A DNA stretch of 64,000 nucleotides from Diadema setosum (GCF_964275005.1 NC_092698.1:27151447-27215446); one strand, 5' to 3'; numbered from the stretch's first letter, positions 49,002 to 62,032 are shown. Notes: a model not told the origin generated them from the sequence alone. Numbers and translations are program-made.

Positions 49002-50648
49002 GGTAGATCGCTGCCAATTGCATGCGTTCGACGGTCTTGTAATTCATGGGATAGGATAATAATGTCCTATATACCTTCAAAGGACAATATCGATACAGTT
49101 GAGTAACATCATGTCCGTATGATGCATATCCTTTCATAGTCGGTTGATCGGACTCGATGTGAATGTGTAATTCTTTCTGGTCCCCCTTTTCTCTCGCGTT
49201 TAGGCTTGTAGAGTTTGGCAGAGGAAGCCATTTCTGTATGTGTATGTTTCTTTTGCCCCCCCCCCCCTTTGCTTTTCACGTCAACCCAAAACGCAAAAGA
49301 CGATGGAGAGGGATTTAAAGGGAAAACCCAGTAAGAGCAAATGAGTTAATGAAACATCGCTACGAATGCAGAAGAGCATAGATTTGTTGCTGTCTTTATG
49401 TGAAACTAGCTGTGCGTATCGCACAGATCAGCATGTAGCGGTAAATCCCTGTTCTTACTGTGAGTTTTGTGAAAAGCTTGCGAATGGAAATGAAGCAGTA
49501 TGGGGAACTGCGTCGTGGGGGTTTTAGAACACGGCGAGTCCTAAGTACACAAAAGAAGTAATAGCCTAAAACAGAACTTTTAATTCTTGGTAGATGGCAT
49601 TACACTAGTACATGATGTGAATTGGTCAGAGGCTTCAGTCTAAGTTTACTCAGTAGTATGGTATCTTTGGTCAAAACTTGCAACAGAGCTGGCATGGATT
49701 AAATTTCATTGCAATTGCGCGACTGTGTATGATACATAATGCGTTAAAAAGTATGGTTGTTCCGACTTCCGTCCCGCTAACCTGGCCTGGAATATTATTA
49801 GGTGATCCGAGTATCCTCTCGGATCACCTTCTGTATTTGTACGGATTCTTTGTTGGTTCTTCTTCTTATTTCTGGACAAAAGTTGTGTATCTACTTACTC
49901 AAAAAGTTCTCAGAGTATCAATTTCAAACTCATACCATATATGTATCATGTCCCAAAGACGACAAATTTTATGTATCACTGTGATCAGTCGACCGTGACG
50001 TCACTATGACGTCATTATATGAAAACACATTTTCATTCATATCTCATTAATGGAATGGAATTTTTCAATGAAATTTACGTCACATACATTTCAAGTTATG
50101 CGCATTTTACTCATATTCTCAAAATTCATATTTTCTCTTAAAACGTGCGCGTACGCGCGCGTTAAAATATTTGTATGCTCAAATCGAGCTCAATTTTTTT
50201 TTGCACACGTTTCAGACAATTTGGAGCATTTTTTGAAAAATTGAAAAAATTGGACGGACGCGTACGCGCGCGCACATATACGCACGTACAGCTCATACGC
50301 AATAGAAATTCCCCGTTTTTTCACACCTATCGGATGCGTAAAATGTCAAGGAATATTTCTACCAAGTTTCAAGTCGATCCGACTTAATATGACGTCATAC
50401 GGGCCCGTCAAAGTTGAAATTCCGCGCGCGCGTCAATGGCGATATACAGTGCAACAATGCAAAAAAACCGCCAATTTTAAATCCGATTTTACTCGTCAGG
50501 ATGGACGGTGACCCCCCATTTTCTTTACATATTCTGAAAGCTGATGAGTTGTACATGTCATCTCATGGGTTGGCGATGCTGAAAAAATGATTAAAAGATA
50601 TCAAATTTCTTAATAAATTTTAAAAAGTAAATTTTCAAAATGACGTCA
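49002..50648. other. Non-coding stretch
   Basis: No supported exon. Includes a C-tract at about 49257-49267 and, at 49800-49830, gtgatccgagtatcctctcggatcac, a small hairpin. 50140-50280 is rich in cgcgcg and cgtacg words. Confidence 0.4.
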
Positions 50649-50649
50649 T

Positions 50650-52380
50650 CAAATTTCAAGTTCACTCAAGCGTATCTCACTTATTCTTTTGTTGATTTTC
50701 GTCCAAATTTCAATATAATGTAGCTTATTAAATGGTCTTTCAGTCATATAATAACAACATTTTGATTGGATGATGGCATCACCTCGTAAAAAGGGATTAA
50801 AAGTAACATTGTCAAATTTGACCAGTTTACGTGTTATCTCTATGGGAGTGCAGTTTTTCTGGAAATGAGAACTGACATGACTATTTTTATCGAGCACTAG
50901 CTCACTTATGCTTCGGTGAATTTCTCCCATATTTTAGTATGTTGTAGCTGAGACTTTGGGCTATCGTGAGTGTACCCTTCGTTTTTTCATACGTTGTCGG
51001 CATCACGTCCAAAAACTTGGTTGAAATTAAAGCTTATCTTCGATGTATTGAAATATTTCTTCCTTTCTGCAACTTTCTTTGCAATAACTCAAGAAAAACA
51101 TACCCTATCACCACCATGTTTTGCACATGTTTAGTTCTTGTCACGTCCATTATTTCATAAAATAACAACTACTTGATCACACACCATCTTGGGTATGTAA
51201 ATTAGGGTCAAAGGTCATAAATGTTTCATCCTGTATCTTGGTGAATACATGTCCTATCTCTCCCATATTTTGCACACGTAAAGACCATATTACAAGGATC
51301 ATTTCATGAAATAAGCATTTTTGGCTCAGAGGCCATCTTGTCTGTGCAAAGTGGGGTCAAAGGTCATATGTACTTCTTCCTGTATCTTCGTTATGACGTG
51401 TTATCTCTATGGCAGGGAATTTTTCTAGATGTGAAAATTGACATGATTGTCTTTATTGACGACTAGCTCACTTACCCTTTGGTGAATTTCTTCCAGATTT
51501 TAGTATGTTGTAGCCAATTTAATACTCTTTAAGTTTTGTTCATCAAAGTTTTAATCGGATGATGTCTTCACTTCGTGAAAATGGATATAATGTAACCTTG
51601 TCAAATTTAACCAGTTTACGTGTTATATCTATGGGAGGGAATTTTTCTGGAAATGAAAATTGACATGACGGTCTTTATCTAGCACTAGCTCACTTACTCT
51701 TCTGTAAATTTCTCCCAGATTTTAATATGTTGTAGCTGAGACTTTGGGCTATCGTCAAAAATTCTCCGTTTTTTCATACGACGCCGAGATCACGTCAAAA
51801 AACTTGGTTGAAATCAAACTTATCTGCGATGCATTGAGATATTTCTTTCTCTCTGCAACTTTCTTTGCAATAACTCAAGAAAAACAGCCCCTATCATCCC
51901 CATATTTTGCACATGTTTAGTTCATGTCACGTACATTATTTCATAAAATAACAACTACTTGATCACGTTAAAAAACTTGGTTGAAATTAAAGCTGATCTT
52001 CGATGTATTGAGATTTTCTTTCTTTCTGCAACTTTCTTTGCAATAACTCAAGAAAAACAGCCCCTATCACCCCCATATTTTGCACATGTTTAGTTCATGT
52101 CACGTACATTATTTCATAAAATAACAACTACTTGATCGGACACCGTCTTGGGTATGTAAATTAGGGTCAAAGGTCATAAATGTTTCATCCTGTATCTTGG
52201 TGAATACATGTCCTATCTTTCCCATATTTTGCACACGCAAAGACCATGTTACAAGGATCATTTCACAAAATCACCACTTTTTCCTCAGATACCATCTTGG
52301 CTGTGGAAAGTGGGGTCAAAGGTCAAATATACTTCATTCTGTATCTTCGTTAGTGTATACGGAATTCGGTACCAAAGATG
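50650..52380. repeat. Complex tandem duplication, about 790-bp unit with internal 183-bp triplication
   Basis: Landmarks recur: accagtttacgtgttat at 50820 and 51610; gactttgggctatcgt at 50952 and 51740; gggtatgtaaattagggtc at 51190 and 52150. A shorter unit from aaaaacttggttgaaat to caactacttgatc occurs at about 50985-51178, 51797-51963 and 51969-52137. Four perfect GGGTCAAAGGTCA words lie at about 51206, 51354, 52164 and 52312. Confidence 0.88.
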
Positions 52381-53022
52381 GCAGGTCTGACTCCCTTTTC
52401 TAAATGAGAATCCAAACATCACACGGTAAATATCCCCTAAACGCAGATGAAACATTTATGGCCATGCCTATTGGGATCAGGATTTGAATCGTTGATTTCC
52501 AAATAGATCGGATCACCTAATTTGTCAGTGTTGACAAATTCCAAGTCTAGTTTCTCACTTGTTTCGTTTATTTTGACACATTGAAACGCGTTGATGCACG
52601 TTGACGACCTTGCCCAAACTTGTTCGCTGCTCTTGAGCAACCGATTCTTCCGTTCACGACTCGGTTCCCAGATACAGATCGGAGTTTTTCATGTTGTGTT
52701 AGCGCCCTCATTAAAAAAAAAAAGAAAGAAAGAAAGCACTGGTATAGCAGAGAGTAGTGGTGTATATACATTATGCACGTTATGTTACCCTCTTTTTATT
52801 GTTTACAGGTTGTAGTAACGTGATATAATAGTGGGAACAGCAATATGGAAAGTGCACATGATGAATTTGTTGACCTTCATGAACTTTCTTGAGAAGTTTC
52901 CTCCCATAAATTTATGTAATGAACATATCCTTACGTTCTTTGACCCATGACAAATGACAATCATAGAAAGACCCCGTGCAATTAGCAACTTGTAACAACG
53001 GATGTTTAATCGTAACTCATGT

Positions 53023-53588
53023 TTAAAGGGAAGGTAAACCCAAAGAGCAATGTGGATTGAGTGAAAGCAGCAACATTAGTAGAACACATCAGTGAAAGTT
53101 TGAGAAAAATCGGACAATCGATGCAAAAGTTATGAACTTTTAAAGTTTTGGTGTTGGAACCGCTGGATGAGGAGACTACTAGAGGATATGACGTGTGAGT
53201 GGACAACAATACAAAGAAAATATAAAGGATATTCAACAAAAATTCACTTTTCTAGAATTATGAAAGAGCAGTGGACCAACCGCTTTCAGAAAGCAGGGGG
53301 AATAATTGGTACCCTTAACATATGTCAACATCAACTTGATGGAATTTGTAATTTTCATGAAAAATGGATTTTTGTAGTATTTTCTTTATATTTTCTTGAT
53401 ATTGTAGTCCACTCATACGTCATAACCTCTAGTAGTCTCCTCATCCAGCAGTTCCAACACCAAATCTTTAAAAATTCATAACTTTTGCATCGATTGTCCG
53501 ATTTTCTTCAAACTTTCACTGATGTGTTCTACTAATGTTGCTGCTTTCACTCAATCCACATTGTTCTTGGGGTTTATCTTCCCTTTAA
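53023..53588. mobile_element. Kolobok-like MITE, TTAA, long inverted repeats
   Basis: TTAA|agggaaggtaaaccc at the left and gggtttatcttccct|TTAA at the right. The inverted arms extend for about 170 bp each (gtggattgagtgaaagcagc against gctgctttcactcaatccac; ggagactactagagg against cctctagtagtctcc). TTAA duplication with AGGG ends suggests Kolobok. No transposase. Confidence 0.85.
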
Positions 53589-55236
53589 CCTTAATTAATT
53601 GCACGTTATATTTACTTTACCTTTCACCATTGCCCTTCCTGTACAAAGTGTTCTGTAGTCACAGTTTGTTTCTGTTCAATCCCGAGAGACTGACACTTGC
53701 TGCTGATCAGCTACATTAATAATTGTGTAACCTCATTACGAGAAAGAAAATACTTAATGAAGTGTTTAACCGAGACTACTGTATACCCTCAACTTCTCGG
53801 CGAACTGCGAAGTGCATCAAAGGGTTATGTATACATTAATATAGCAGGTGCAACAGAACTTGTGTGAGTGGTCGAGAGGACGAATTTGAGTTGATGGGTA
53901 TATGATCCGTGCTTCGGTAACCTTTATGAAGTATACTCGTACTAGTATTTGAATATAGTGGGTAAAAATGTATTTGTATTGTGATAGAGTATTTGTGATG
54001 AAAAGGAAGTGTCCCAAAAGGTCCCGCACCTTCACCACTCAGTTCATGCAGATCCAGACGCAATGGGACAGAAATGGAATCAACGTAAAGTGCTGGCGAG
54101 TTTCTTTGTGCTAAAAGGCCAATGAGTAAAGGTATTGTATGGATTGTACAGCAGTCCAGTCAAGATGGTGATCATCCCCTCTGTGTTTGCTCTTGGCATA
54201 CAATCGCCTTTAGTTTTCCCTCGGAAATAATGTGTGTTCCGAGGTAAACTGGGAGACGTTTGGTTCTTTCTTTTTTTTTTCCCTCGCATACCCTGGGTAA
54301 ATTTGCCGAGCGGGATCTTCACATTACCTCTTTGATTGTGTGCAGATAATTGGTATTCCCAGAGGCCGCTTTTATGTGTCGGATTGTATATCGATTGCGA
54401 AGATTTAGATCACATTCGGCAATCGATAGTCCTTGCACAAAGAATGGCACCATGCCGTGGTACCATGTATTGGTGGAAAAGTATTACGCTCTGTTGCAGG
54501 TGTTGATATAGTCTTCACACACAAACTGTTTCATTTATGAGCCGCAATGTTTGTATTTTCACTTGGGGACTATAGCTGGAAGTACGATTTAATTCCCATA
54601 ATAGAAAGAGATCCATCTTGTGAAATCACTTGCCGTACAATATGCAGCTCTGTAGATGGTTGAAAGGTCTTGCTGTGATTCTCATGTTTAGGGCGGGAAC
54701 AGATCCAGAAGTGAATATGAAATCAGAGCCAAAATGGTGCGAGGATTTGTCAAATTGGCCGCTAACGTCGACCGCACGTCAGGTTCTGCAGTCAGAATGG
54801 TGGTTTTTCTCGCGAGGCCAGGGTTCATGGCATCTGTATACGGCGCTATGTCAACATGAAAGGTGAACTTTCAAATTTTGTGGTCAAGGTTCCGCGACCT
54901 TATGGTGCTTACTTTAGGTTTTCACAATCTGATGGAAGTGATTGGTCCTTCTTCGAGTGGACTATTTCCCAATTTTTGAGTTAGGAACCTGAAAGTGTCG
55001 CATTTATTTTTAGGGGTTGGTTTTTATTTTGTTTCCCTGTGCAGGGGACCCAGTGCCAAAACACACCGTCTCCATGGCAACGTGAATCGCAGCGTAACTA
55101 TTACAAATGAAGAGCATATTATGGAAACGAATGAAGTACAGTGTACCCGGTACTTAGCAACGCAAAGCTTTGGAAGTGTTTCCATTAATGTGATTTGATG
55201 TCGGGATGTTTTTGTTTTGTTTTGTTGTTGTTGTTG

Positions 55237-55267
<31 letters not shown>

Positions 55268-55684
55268 TTGGGGGGGTGTAAATTCTTCTTTTTATTCATT
55301 CGGATAATTATGTGTTTTAAACCAAAGTAAGAGGAATCAAAACCCATTTCCTTCAACCGTGACAGACGTTCCTAATTCTGTGGATTCTTTGAGCACCCAT
55401 TAGTATGCATTAGTATCGTTTTCTGTATGTGTTAAAGCAAGTGGCTTGATGTACTAATAACAGGAAAGAGAAAGCGGTTTTCGAAATGACGTTTTGAATG
55501 CGTCCAATCGACTCCGTGCACGTAAATAAGTAGAAAATGAGATGCATGTCCGAGTTCGATTAATCGAGCAAAACACAGCATTCTCTTTAGAAGAATTAAT
55601 GGTCAGCGAGGAGTTATCATGCGTTTGAATAAGAGGAGTAAGTCAGCGACCAACATTTCTTTGAAACGTGCATGTTAATTCTAC
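53589..55684. other. Non-coding stretch
   Basis: Two weak exon-like segments near 54347-54500 and 54713-54800 have acceptor-like borders but poor donors and competing frames, so I do not annotate them. (GTTTT)n at 55211-55266. Confidence 0.35.
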
Positions 55685-55897
55685 CTGTGTCAAATTTCAA
55701 TGTTGGATCGATGACTGGATGATAGTAACAATGGTTATTCATATCACAGCCAAGAAAGACTTGCTCCAAAGATGCTCCGAACCCACTTGCCCACGTAACT
55801 GTACGTCTATTATATGGGTCAACTACAATTCCCTGTTGATCATTATTCAGACTGAACATGAATTGATTGTTGAAAAAGATGCCTAAGCCCAAATGCC
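55685..55897 (-). CDS. Candidate internal exon on the minus strand, unknown protein
   Basis: Read on the minus strand: acceptor actgacctcag|GG, 213 nt, donor GACACAG|gtagaa, phase 1 in and 1 out. Encodes HLGLGIFFNNQFMFSL, then DPYNRRTVTWASGFG and VFLGCDMNNHCYYHP. Symmetric phase-1 exons are typical of shuffled extracellular modules, and the two close Cys fit that, but I recognise no domain. No partner exon was found nearby. Confidence 0.4.
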
Positions 55898-56910
55898 CTG
55901 AGGTCAGTTGGTTGTTACAAGTGGTATGGTACAATGCACCATAGTTATTTTTATGCCTTCATCTCGAAGGGTGTCCTATGATTGGGTCCAGAAGCAACAT
56001 AAGGTGTAGATGCGCAGAATGGAGTTTGGACAAAATGAAAGGTCAAAATTCACTGTACTTTAGCTAACATAAATAGGCTATGCGTATTATATGCTCTAAC
56101 TTCATCTCGAAATGTCCAGTGGTGATATAATTTGATAGGAGTATAGAAATATATAGAAAAATTATTTGTTTGAAGTCATAAGGGTCAAAGTTCAAGGTCA
56201 ATCATGGCTGTCAGTGTACTTTTTGAAAAAATAAATCCTTTCCAGAGAATAGTTGGCTAGCAACCAAAGGTCCACTAGGCCCCTATGTGATAAAAATGAA
56301 TAAGTAGGGCAAAATGAAATTTGGCAAGTATTTGCATCAACTTTTAAGTCGTGAAAGGTCAAAGCTCAAGGTCGAAGGTCAGTGTTCTTATGAAAAGAAT
56401 ATTTCAGTCTGGATTTCTAGATGAGCTTGGAATTGCTATTGCAGAGATGCCAGTTTCTCTTTTGTTGTACAATTGTATTTTGACTCGATTCTGACTCAAC
56501 CTCCTCTCATCCTCTCTCCAGCCCTTCCATGCATGTAGCAGTATGCATGCAGATATGTTTGTATGTGTATGTACGTATGAATCTTTCCACTCACCCCAAG
56601 AAGTGAGATTAAATCATGTTCTTGTGTGGAGTACAAGAAAGTGCTCTGGTCGACGCGATCAACTGAGTTCTGCATATAAACTGCAACGATTATGTGCATG
56701 AGAGGAAGAGAAAAGACCTCAGCTAACACAGGGTTGGGCGGGCAACTAACGCCAATAGCAGCTAGGTTTGGGAGCAGATGCTATTGTCTGTTCTTGACAT
56801 GTTTCGTCATTCTTTGTATTTGACAAGACGATATTCGTGTGTCTCGAGCCTATGATCATCCACCAATTCAAGACTCGTGTTCACCTTTGTATCTTCGCCT
56901 CCTTCTATAT

Positions 56911-56931
56911 CAGGGAGGTGATACCTCCCTG
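56911..56931. mobile_element. Ultra-short palindromic insertion 6 (21 bp, perfect 8-bp TSD)
   Basis: Perfect 9-bp stem cagggaggt / acctccctg with loop gat. The 8-mer ttctatat flanks it on both sides (56903-56910 and 56932-56939) without a mismatch. Confidence 0.82.
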
Positions 56932-57554
56932 TTCTATATCTTGTAAACGTGTTGTGCCGCACAATTTCGTGATGAGGAGCCTGCGTGGAAGGAACAGGTC
57001 TTTCTCGTCGTGCACTGAAGCCTGTCGTGTGGAGAGCTTTTTGTTCCTATGACGAAGCCATACACAATAAAGCCCCTCACAAATCCTCATATTTCATATG
57101 CATTCGATCCCCTGACCTCTCCTTTCGAATCTGCACTAGATCTCCTCGGGCAATTTGGCGCAGACGACGGGGGTTACTGCATGGGGCACGGAACTGGTGC
57201 CACCATTGAAAAGGGGCCTATCGTAGAAGAAAATTCAGCGCTAACTTTTTTCCACGGAGCTTTTGTGTAGCACCCTGATGCTGGCGGAAAGTTAGCTTTT
57301 CCTCCAACATGAATTCAGTTTTAAGAGCTCTGTAAGAACGTCGTTCGTGTGCACCGAAATTTTGTCATCCATTATCCTGAAAAGGAAGAGATGTAGCGAT
57401 TGCGAAGGAGTAAATAAAACAGGGAGCTGTCTAAAAGGTCGCTGACACGCGATGGTGATGATATTAGGGTAATATCTTGTATGGAATATGGCAGTCTTAT
57501 ACTTTATGCCACAACAAAATTGCACACGTGTGCGTTACACTCCCAGGTGACCTG

Positions 57555-57712
57555 GGGGCCCGTTTCATAAAACTTGTCATCAGTGACAAGTTGTCATGGA
57601 TGTGACAAGCTACTGAAATCCTTGCATCTGATTGGCTGAGAGCAAATTTGTCATAGAAATGTGGCAGTTGTCACTGATAACAAGTTTTATGAAACGGGCC
57701 CCTGGTACACCG
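57555..57712. mobile_element. Short palindromic MITE, GGGCCCGTTTCATAAAAC ends
   Basis: Left ggggcccgtttcataaaact and right agttttatgaaacgggcccc are perfect inverted repeats. Subterminal gtcatcagtgacaa pairs with ttgtcactgata. About 158 bp, no coding content. Confidence 0.88.
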
Positions 57713-58124
57713 GAGTCCACGCGCACGTACTCACGAGTCCTTGGAATAGGGGTGTAGGTAGGGTAGGGTTTAGGCTCAGGTACAGTAGAAGGGCATCAAG
57801 TATGACAATGCCGTATTACGTATGATGTGCACACAATTTCTCAACCAGGCAAACTTTAATTTTTGCATGTTCATTTATGCCCTATGGAAGAGTAAGAGAC
57901 CAGAAGAAAAAAAAAAAATCAAAGGTGAAAAACGACTAGCATTATCTACGCGATCTTCATATTCTCCCGTGTGCACAGTATGCCTCTCCCCATGCAAGTT
58001 AACACACCCACCTGACGCGACACGCCCCTCTGCCGACAGAATGCGTCCTACCGGATATGACCTAAAGCAAGGTTCCTGCCCCTGCTTTTTTTTTCCTCCT
58101 ACCACCACGTTTGATCTTCGTAAC

Positions 58125-58155
58125 TAGGGAGTTGGGAAGAGATTCCTACCTTCCT
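58125..58155. mobile_element. Ultra-short palindromic insertion 7 (31 bp)
   Basis: Diverged arms tagggag...ggaa / ttcc...cttcct. Flanks ttcgtaac (58117-58124) and gtcgcaac (58156-58163) agree at 6 of 8. Confidence 0.5.
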
Positions 58156-59079
58156 GTCGCAACCATGTCGTGGAGGGCTAATCTGCTGACTACCTAATGG
58201 CGAAGGGTGCGCTGGTCTCCATGCACCTCAAAGGATGCATGCCGTTGAGATTCAGCTGTCACGCGCAAAGAGATTTATTTTTCTTAAAGGAAATGCAGTA
58301 AACTGACAAAGAAATTACTGTGAGCAAGTATTAGGATGCAATAGTTCAGTGGTAGTATTATTGTAGAGCTTATTAGAAAATGATGATTGGTTGTGCTGCA
58401 AAGCCTATAGGAGAAACCTCACACCAGTCGACTCCGTCGCTTGACAGCAAACCCTTCACACCGGAGCGTGGCTTGCTCACCCAGAATTCACTTTTGTTTT
58501 GTATTTAGAGTGGCTAGGCCTATAAAATATGATTAGAACTTATCGATCTGTCTTCGGTAGAATTAATAAGCCTCCTGTGACCGGGGTAATAATAGTCTGT
58601 ACTAAAAGCGCATTGAGATGCTTATCAAGTGTGAAATATGCGCGATATGAAAACCAGCTATCATTATTATTATCACTGAGGAGAATGCAAGGGAATGTGA
58701 AAATGATATTTCGTGCATAATAGAATATGGGAGTTCCACATGAGCATCACACTGCAAGTAACATACCAAGGCACTGGTCTCGCTTTGATATGCGCGGAGA
58801 TGGTTCTGGCTTCTAGTTAATGATTTTCTTGTGGCCACACCTTATAATGGTGTTAATATTTTCACTTAGTGTTAGTGTGTAGTCTTTATTAAAAATTATT
58901 GGGTTAAGTTTTCCTCACTTTGTCATTAATGTTTTCCGCTTCTTTTACAGTACTTGACTTGTCATTTTTAAGCAAACTCAGTGTTTTATCATCGTTATCG
59001 GTATTTTCTATGTAATCTGTGTGTATCGTGTGTATGTATGTGAAATAACACCGGCCATTTTTCTTGTGTCCCGTTGCAG

Positions 59080-59145
59080 AAAAGCACTTTGCGACAGCTT
59101 TTCGCCGATAATGATGTGGGATGTCTCCAACATACGCCGAAATAA
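59080..59145 (+). CDS. Weak candidate exon STLRQLFADND
   Basis: Acceptor cccgttgcag|AAA. The frame reads KSTLRQLFADNDVGCLQHTPK and stops at 59143-59145. If a weak donor after GAT (59115, gtggga) were used, it would join in phase 0 to the exon at 60179. Either a terminal exon or chance. Confidence 0.25.
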   Translation, partial: KSTLRQLFADNDVGCLQHTPK

Positions 59146-59240
59146 GCAGTGGCAACTCATTCTGCTCGTACGTTTGCCGAGGTGGGAAACGTAGCACTGC
59201 ATGAATCCTTGGCCCATACCACCTTCAAAGGGACGAGAAG

Positions 59241-59259
59241 CAGGGAGGTAGGACTCCCT
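59241..59259. mobile_element. Ultra-short palindromic insertion 8 (19 bp)
   Basis: Arms cagggag / ctccct. Flanks acgagaag (59233-59240) and actagaag (59260-59267) agree at 7 of 8. Confidence 0.7.
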
Positions 59260-59995
59260 ACTAGAAGGGTAAGTACATTCACCATGTATATCATATATTT
59301 GTTCAACTCACCAATTGTTTGGCGGGAATTTTCCCTGATTTTATGGAGAGCACAGAGGTCGCGCCGTCTGCCGCAGTCCTCCAGATCACACATGTTGCAT
59401 CGATTTATAACGTCACCTCTGAAAGTGCTCGCGGTGGACTGCAATTCCTCGAAAAGCAGCCCCATTATATCACCATGGAGCTACTTGGTAGCTCCATGAT
59501 ATCACTTCCACTAGCGGTACTCTTGCTAAACATTAAGTATTCAGCGAGGGTCTCTTCCACTTAGAAAAAAAAAAAGAAGAAAAGAAGAAGAAGATAATTA
59601 TGGCCCTGTCACATTAAAGATTTCCTGAATATGACAGAAACTAGAAAAAACAGAAAGCTGCTGCCATGCTCCTGGCAATTATTGTCCTGACAGAAGTAAA
59701 ACACCATAAGCCATCGTCTGCTACATAAAGCAAAAAGGGTTATAGGGCAGCTTGAAAACCAGGATCGTGCACGTTCTGACAGAACATGGCAGAGAGAGGG
59801 AGAAAGACATGTGGATCTCTTACGTGACTCGAAGGCTGATGATGCTTGTTGTGCAAGGAGTTTGCTCCACTATGGAAAGTGGACATGTTGTGTATGCAAT
59901 TAAACCATGCAAGAGGAATAGATTTGTTTGAATAATGACTTGTCTGTATCCCCCTATACACATTTTCCTTCAAAGTTTGATTTATTTGTTTGTTT

Positions 59996-60022
59996 ATGTA
60001 TGTATGTATGTATGTATGTATT
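59996..60022. repeat. (TATG)n microsatellite
   Basis: Six tandem tatg units. Confidence 0.95.
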
Positions 60023-60178
60023 TACTTCTTTTTTTTTTTGCTTAAGATTTCCAGTGACATTGCGTTGTCCGACATCCTCCTGAGAGTTTAGAGGAATGGC
60101 TTAATTATAGTCTTATGCTATATCAGCAGTGAATTGTCAAGTTTTATGTAAAATTATCCTGTCTGCTCCTCTCCACAG

Positions 60179-60238
60179 TCACATACTTTGGAAGTCGTTC
60201 ATGACAAACTCGAGGGTAACAGGGAGAAGGCAATTTAT
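60179..60238 (+). CDS. Candidate 60-nt internal exon, unknown gene
   Basis: Strong acceptor ctgctcctctccacag and consensus donor TTTAT|gtaagt; 20 codons, phase 0/0: SHTLEVVHDKLEGNREKAIY. It is an amphipathic helix-like peptide. Partner exons were not fixed. This is the best-spliced coding candidate in the right third of the window, so a plus-strand gene probably extends here. Confidence 0.5.
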
Positions 60239-60456
60239 GTAAGTATGATAAACGTCCCTTCTCCCTTCCGAGCGCTGCTTCTTTTGAAGCAGGTCCTTCT
60301 GGAGATTCTCCCTCAAGTAATCTTCCCACCAGTCATCTCTATAATATGAGCCCCTAAAACAAAGCAAAAACAAAAATTATTTTATGATCAATAAAGAAGC
60401 AAAGGGCAAGTCCTCTGTGAATGTCACTTATTGTAGTTGGGATTTGAAAGGAAGGG

Positions 60457-60802
60457 TATAGCTTTGGTTGCAAGATGGGGCTTCAGGTTTCAAACTCTTT
60501 GTGAGGTAATGAGAAAGCTCTTGTGAAAAATGAAAAAGCACGCAATTCTAAGAGGAATCCAAAGTTTGTTTGATGAAAATTTGTTTTGAAATGGCTGTGA
60601 TATCCAAAAACAAAGAGGTCCTGATAATTAAGACCACTTTGTTTTACTTTGTTTATGAATATCAGTCATTTCAAAACCAATTTTTCATCAAATAAAATTT
60701 GAATTTCTCTTACAATTTTATGCTCTTTGATATTTCATAAATGTTTTTTCATTGTCCCGCAAAAAGTTTAAATATAAATCCGCACCTCGTCCAGAACTAT
60801 AC
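60457..60802. mobile_element. Palindromic MITE, copy 2
   Basis: Diverged relative of 48595-48957: shared words include gatgaaaatt, aaatggctg and gatatcca, and the right end cacctcgtccagaact. Confidence 0.75.
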
Positions 60803-61879
60803 CACCGCTTTAATGGTGGCGCATGACGGTTTCACCAAGGATGTGGAAAAGATAGTCCCTTGCACACACCTCTTCTCGATATAGTATAGGGTCTACTTAT
60901 GAGGTAAACCTTGGTTTTAGAACGATATGATTTGTTATTTACTGACAGCAATGGTATTAGGCGACTGTATTTTCACGTGATCGAAATTCATAAAGTCGTC
61001 CCAGTTTAGTCGCTGATGGATTGTAGCATTAAATTTGCTGTTTTTCGTAATGATTAATTACATTGTACATTTATTTCATTTACTCCTCTTTTCTGAAATG
61101 TAGTCTACTATAGCTTGAAATCAGCCGAACTTCAATCGAGTAGATACATTATATTGACAACATCATGAAAAGGTTGATGATAAATATAGTTATTACTATA
61201 GGGCCTTTATATTCATCACAAATACTTCATAATGCATACGCCGTGCAATCAGGGTAATCGTACATTGTATTCGCGTTCAATTTTTGTGTGATAATGCTAT
61301 ATGTGATCTGGAAATGGATTTATAACTCATCGTGTTCTAATTTCGAAATCTACAAGACGAAGCCCATATCCATATACGGTATATGAATAGAAGCTGCCGA
61401 ACAATTATTGTGACGACCAATCGGGCTCTGAACGGTCGCCTCAGAATTGTTCGAAGATTGGGGCTCTGGACAGACTAATTTATTAGTCCTCGAAGGGTCA
61501 AGGCCGGGCGCTGAACTGAGTGGCCTCAATATGGGTGGTAAATGACCCCGAAAATATTTGCTTACTCTTTCATGACCCCACTAGCTGTATGTTTCATAGC
61601 TCCCAAAGGATTATCTGGTAGTTTTGTTGCGTGCGTGAGCCACTGCTAAGCACAATGTATTTCTTCACTTCTCACCCTTCCCCCATTAATTGTAGCAACA
61701 CTTCACTACTTCACCTGATGGTACATGGAATCGGGTTGTAGGCCTATTCATGCCTCGGGCTGGATCATCGTAATATACAATGAAACACTGTCTTAGAGAT
61801 GGAAATGCTCGTTAAGTGCCATAAAACGTATGTGTGTACGCATGTCTGACAAAATGATACCTTTAGAGAAGGTTCGAGG

Positions 61880-61901
61880 TAGGGAGATGAGACACCTTCT
61901 T
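61880..61901. mobile_element. Ultra-short palindromic insertion 9 (22 bp)
   Basis: Diverged arms tagggag / ccttctt. Flanks gttcgagg (61872-61879) and gttcgaag (61902-61909) agree at 7 of 8. Confidence 0.62.
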
Positions 61902-61987
61902 GTTCGAAGCATGGACCTACGTGAGGAAGTTATAGAGCTCTTCTCATCTTTCTCCTTGGCAAGTTGGCAGGAAAATTGCATTTAGTT

Positions 61988-61988
<1 letters not shown>

Positions 61989-62030
<42 letters not shown>
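61989..62030. repeat. Poly-T tract, about 42 bp
   Basis: Uninterrupted T run. May mark a reverse-orientation poly(A) retroposition scar, but no flanking duplication was found. Confidence 0.95.

Positions 62031-62032
<2 letters not shown>

Noticed and set aside
54347..54866. Two exon-like segments (starting NWYSQRPLLCVG and GTDPEVNMKSEP)
   Set aside because: Each has an acceptor-like border, but donors are poor, several frames are open, and the phases do not connect.
57049..57270. Frame with FDPLTSPFESALDLLGQFG
   Set aside because: Protein-like in part, but no acceptor or donor fits and two other frames are open over the same span.
60217..60268. gggagaagg...ccttctccc hairpin as another family member
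   Set aside because: Spacing is twice that of the family, there is no flanking duplication, and it overlaps a candidate splice donor.
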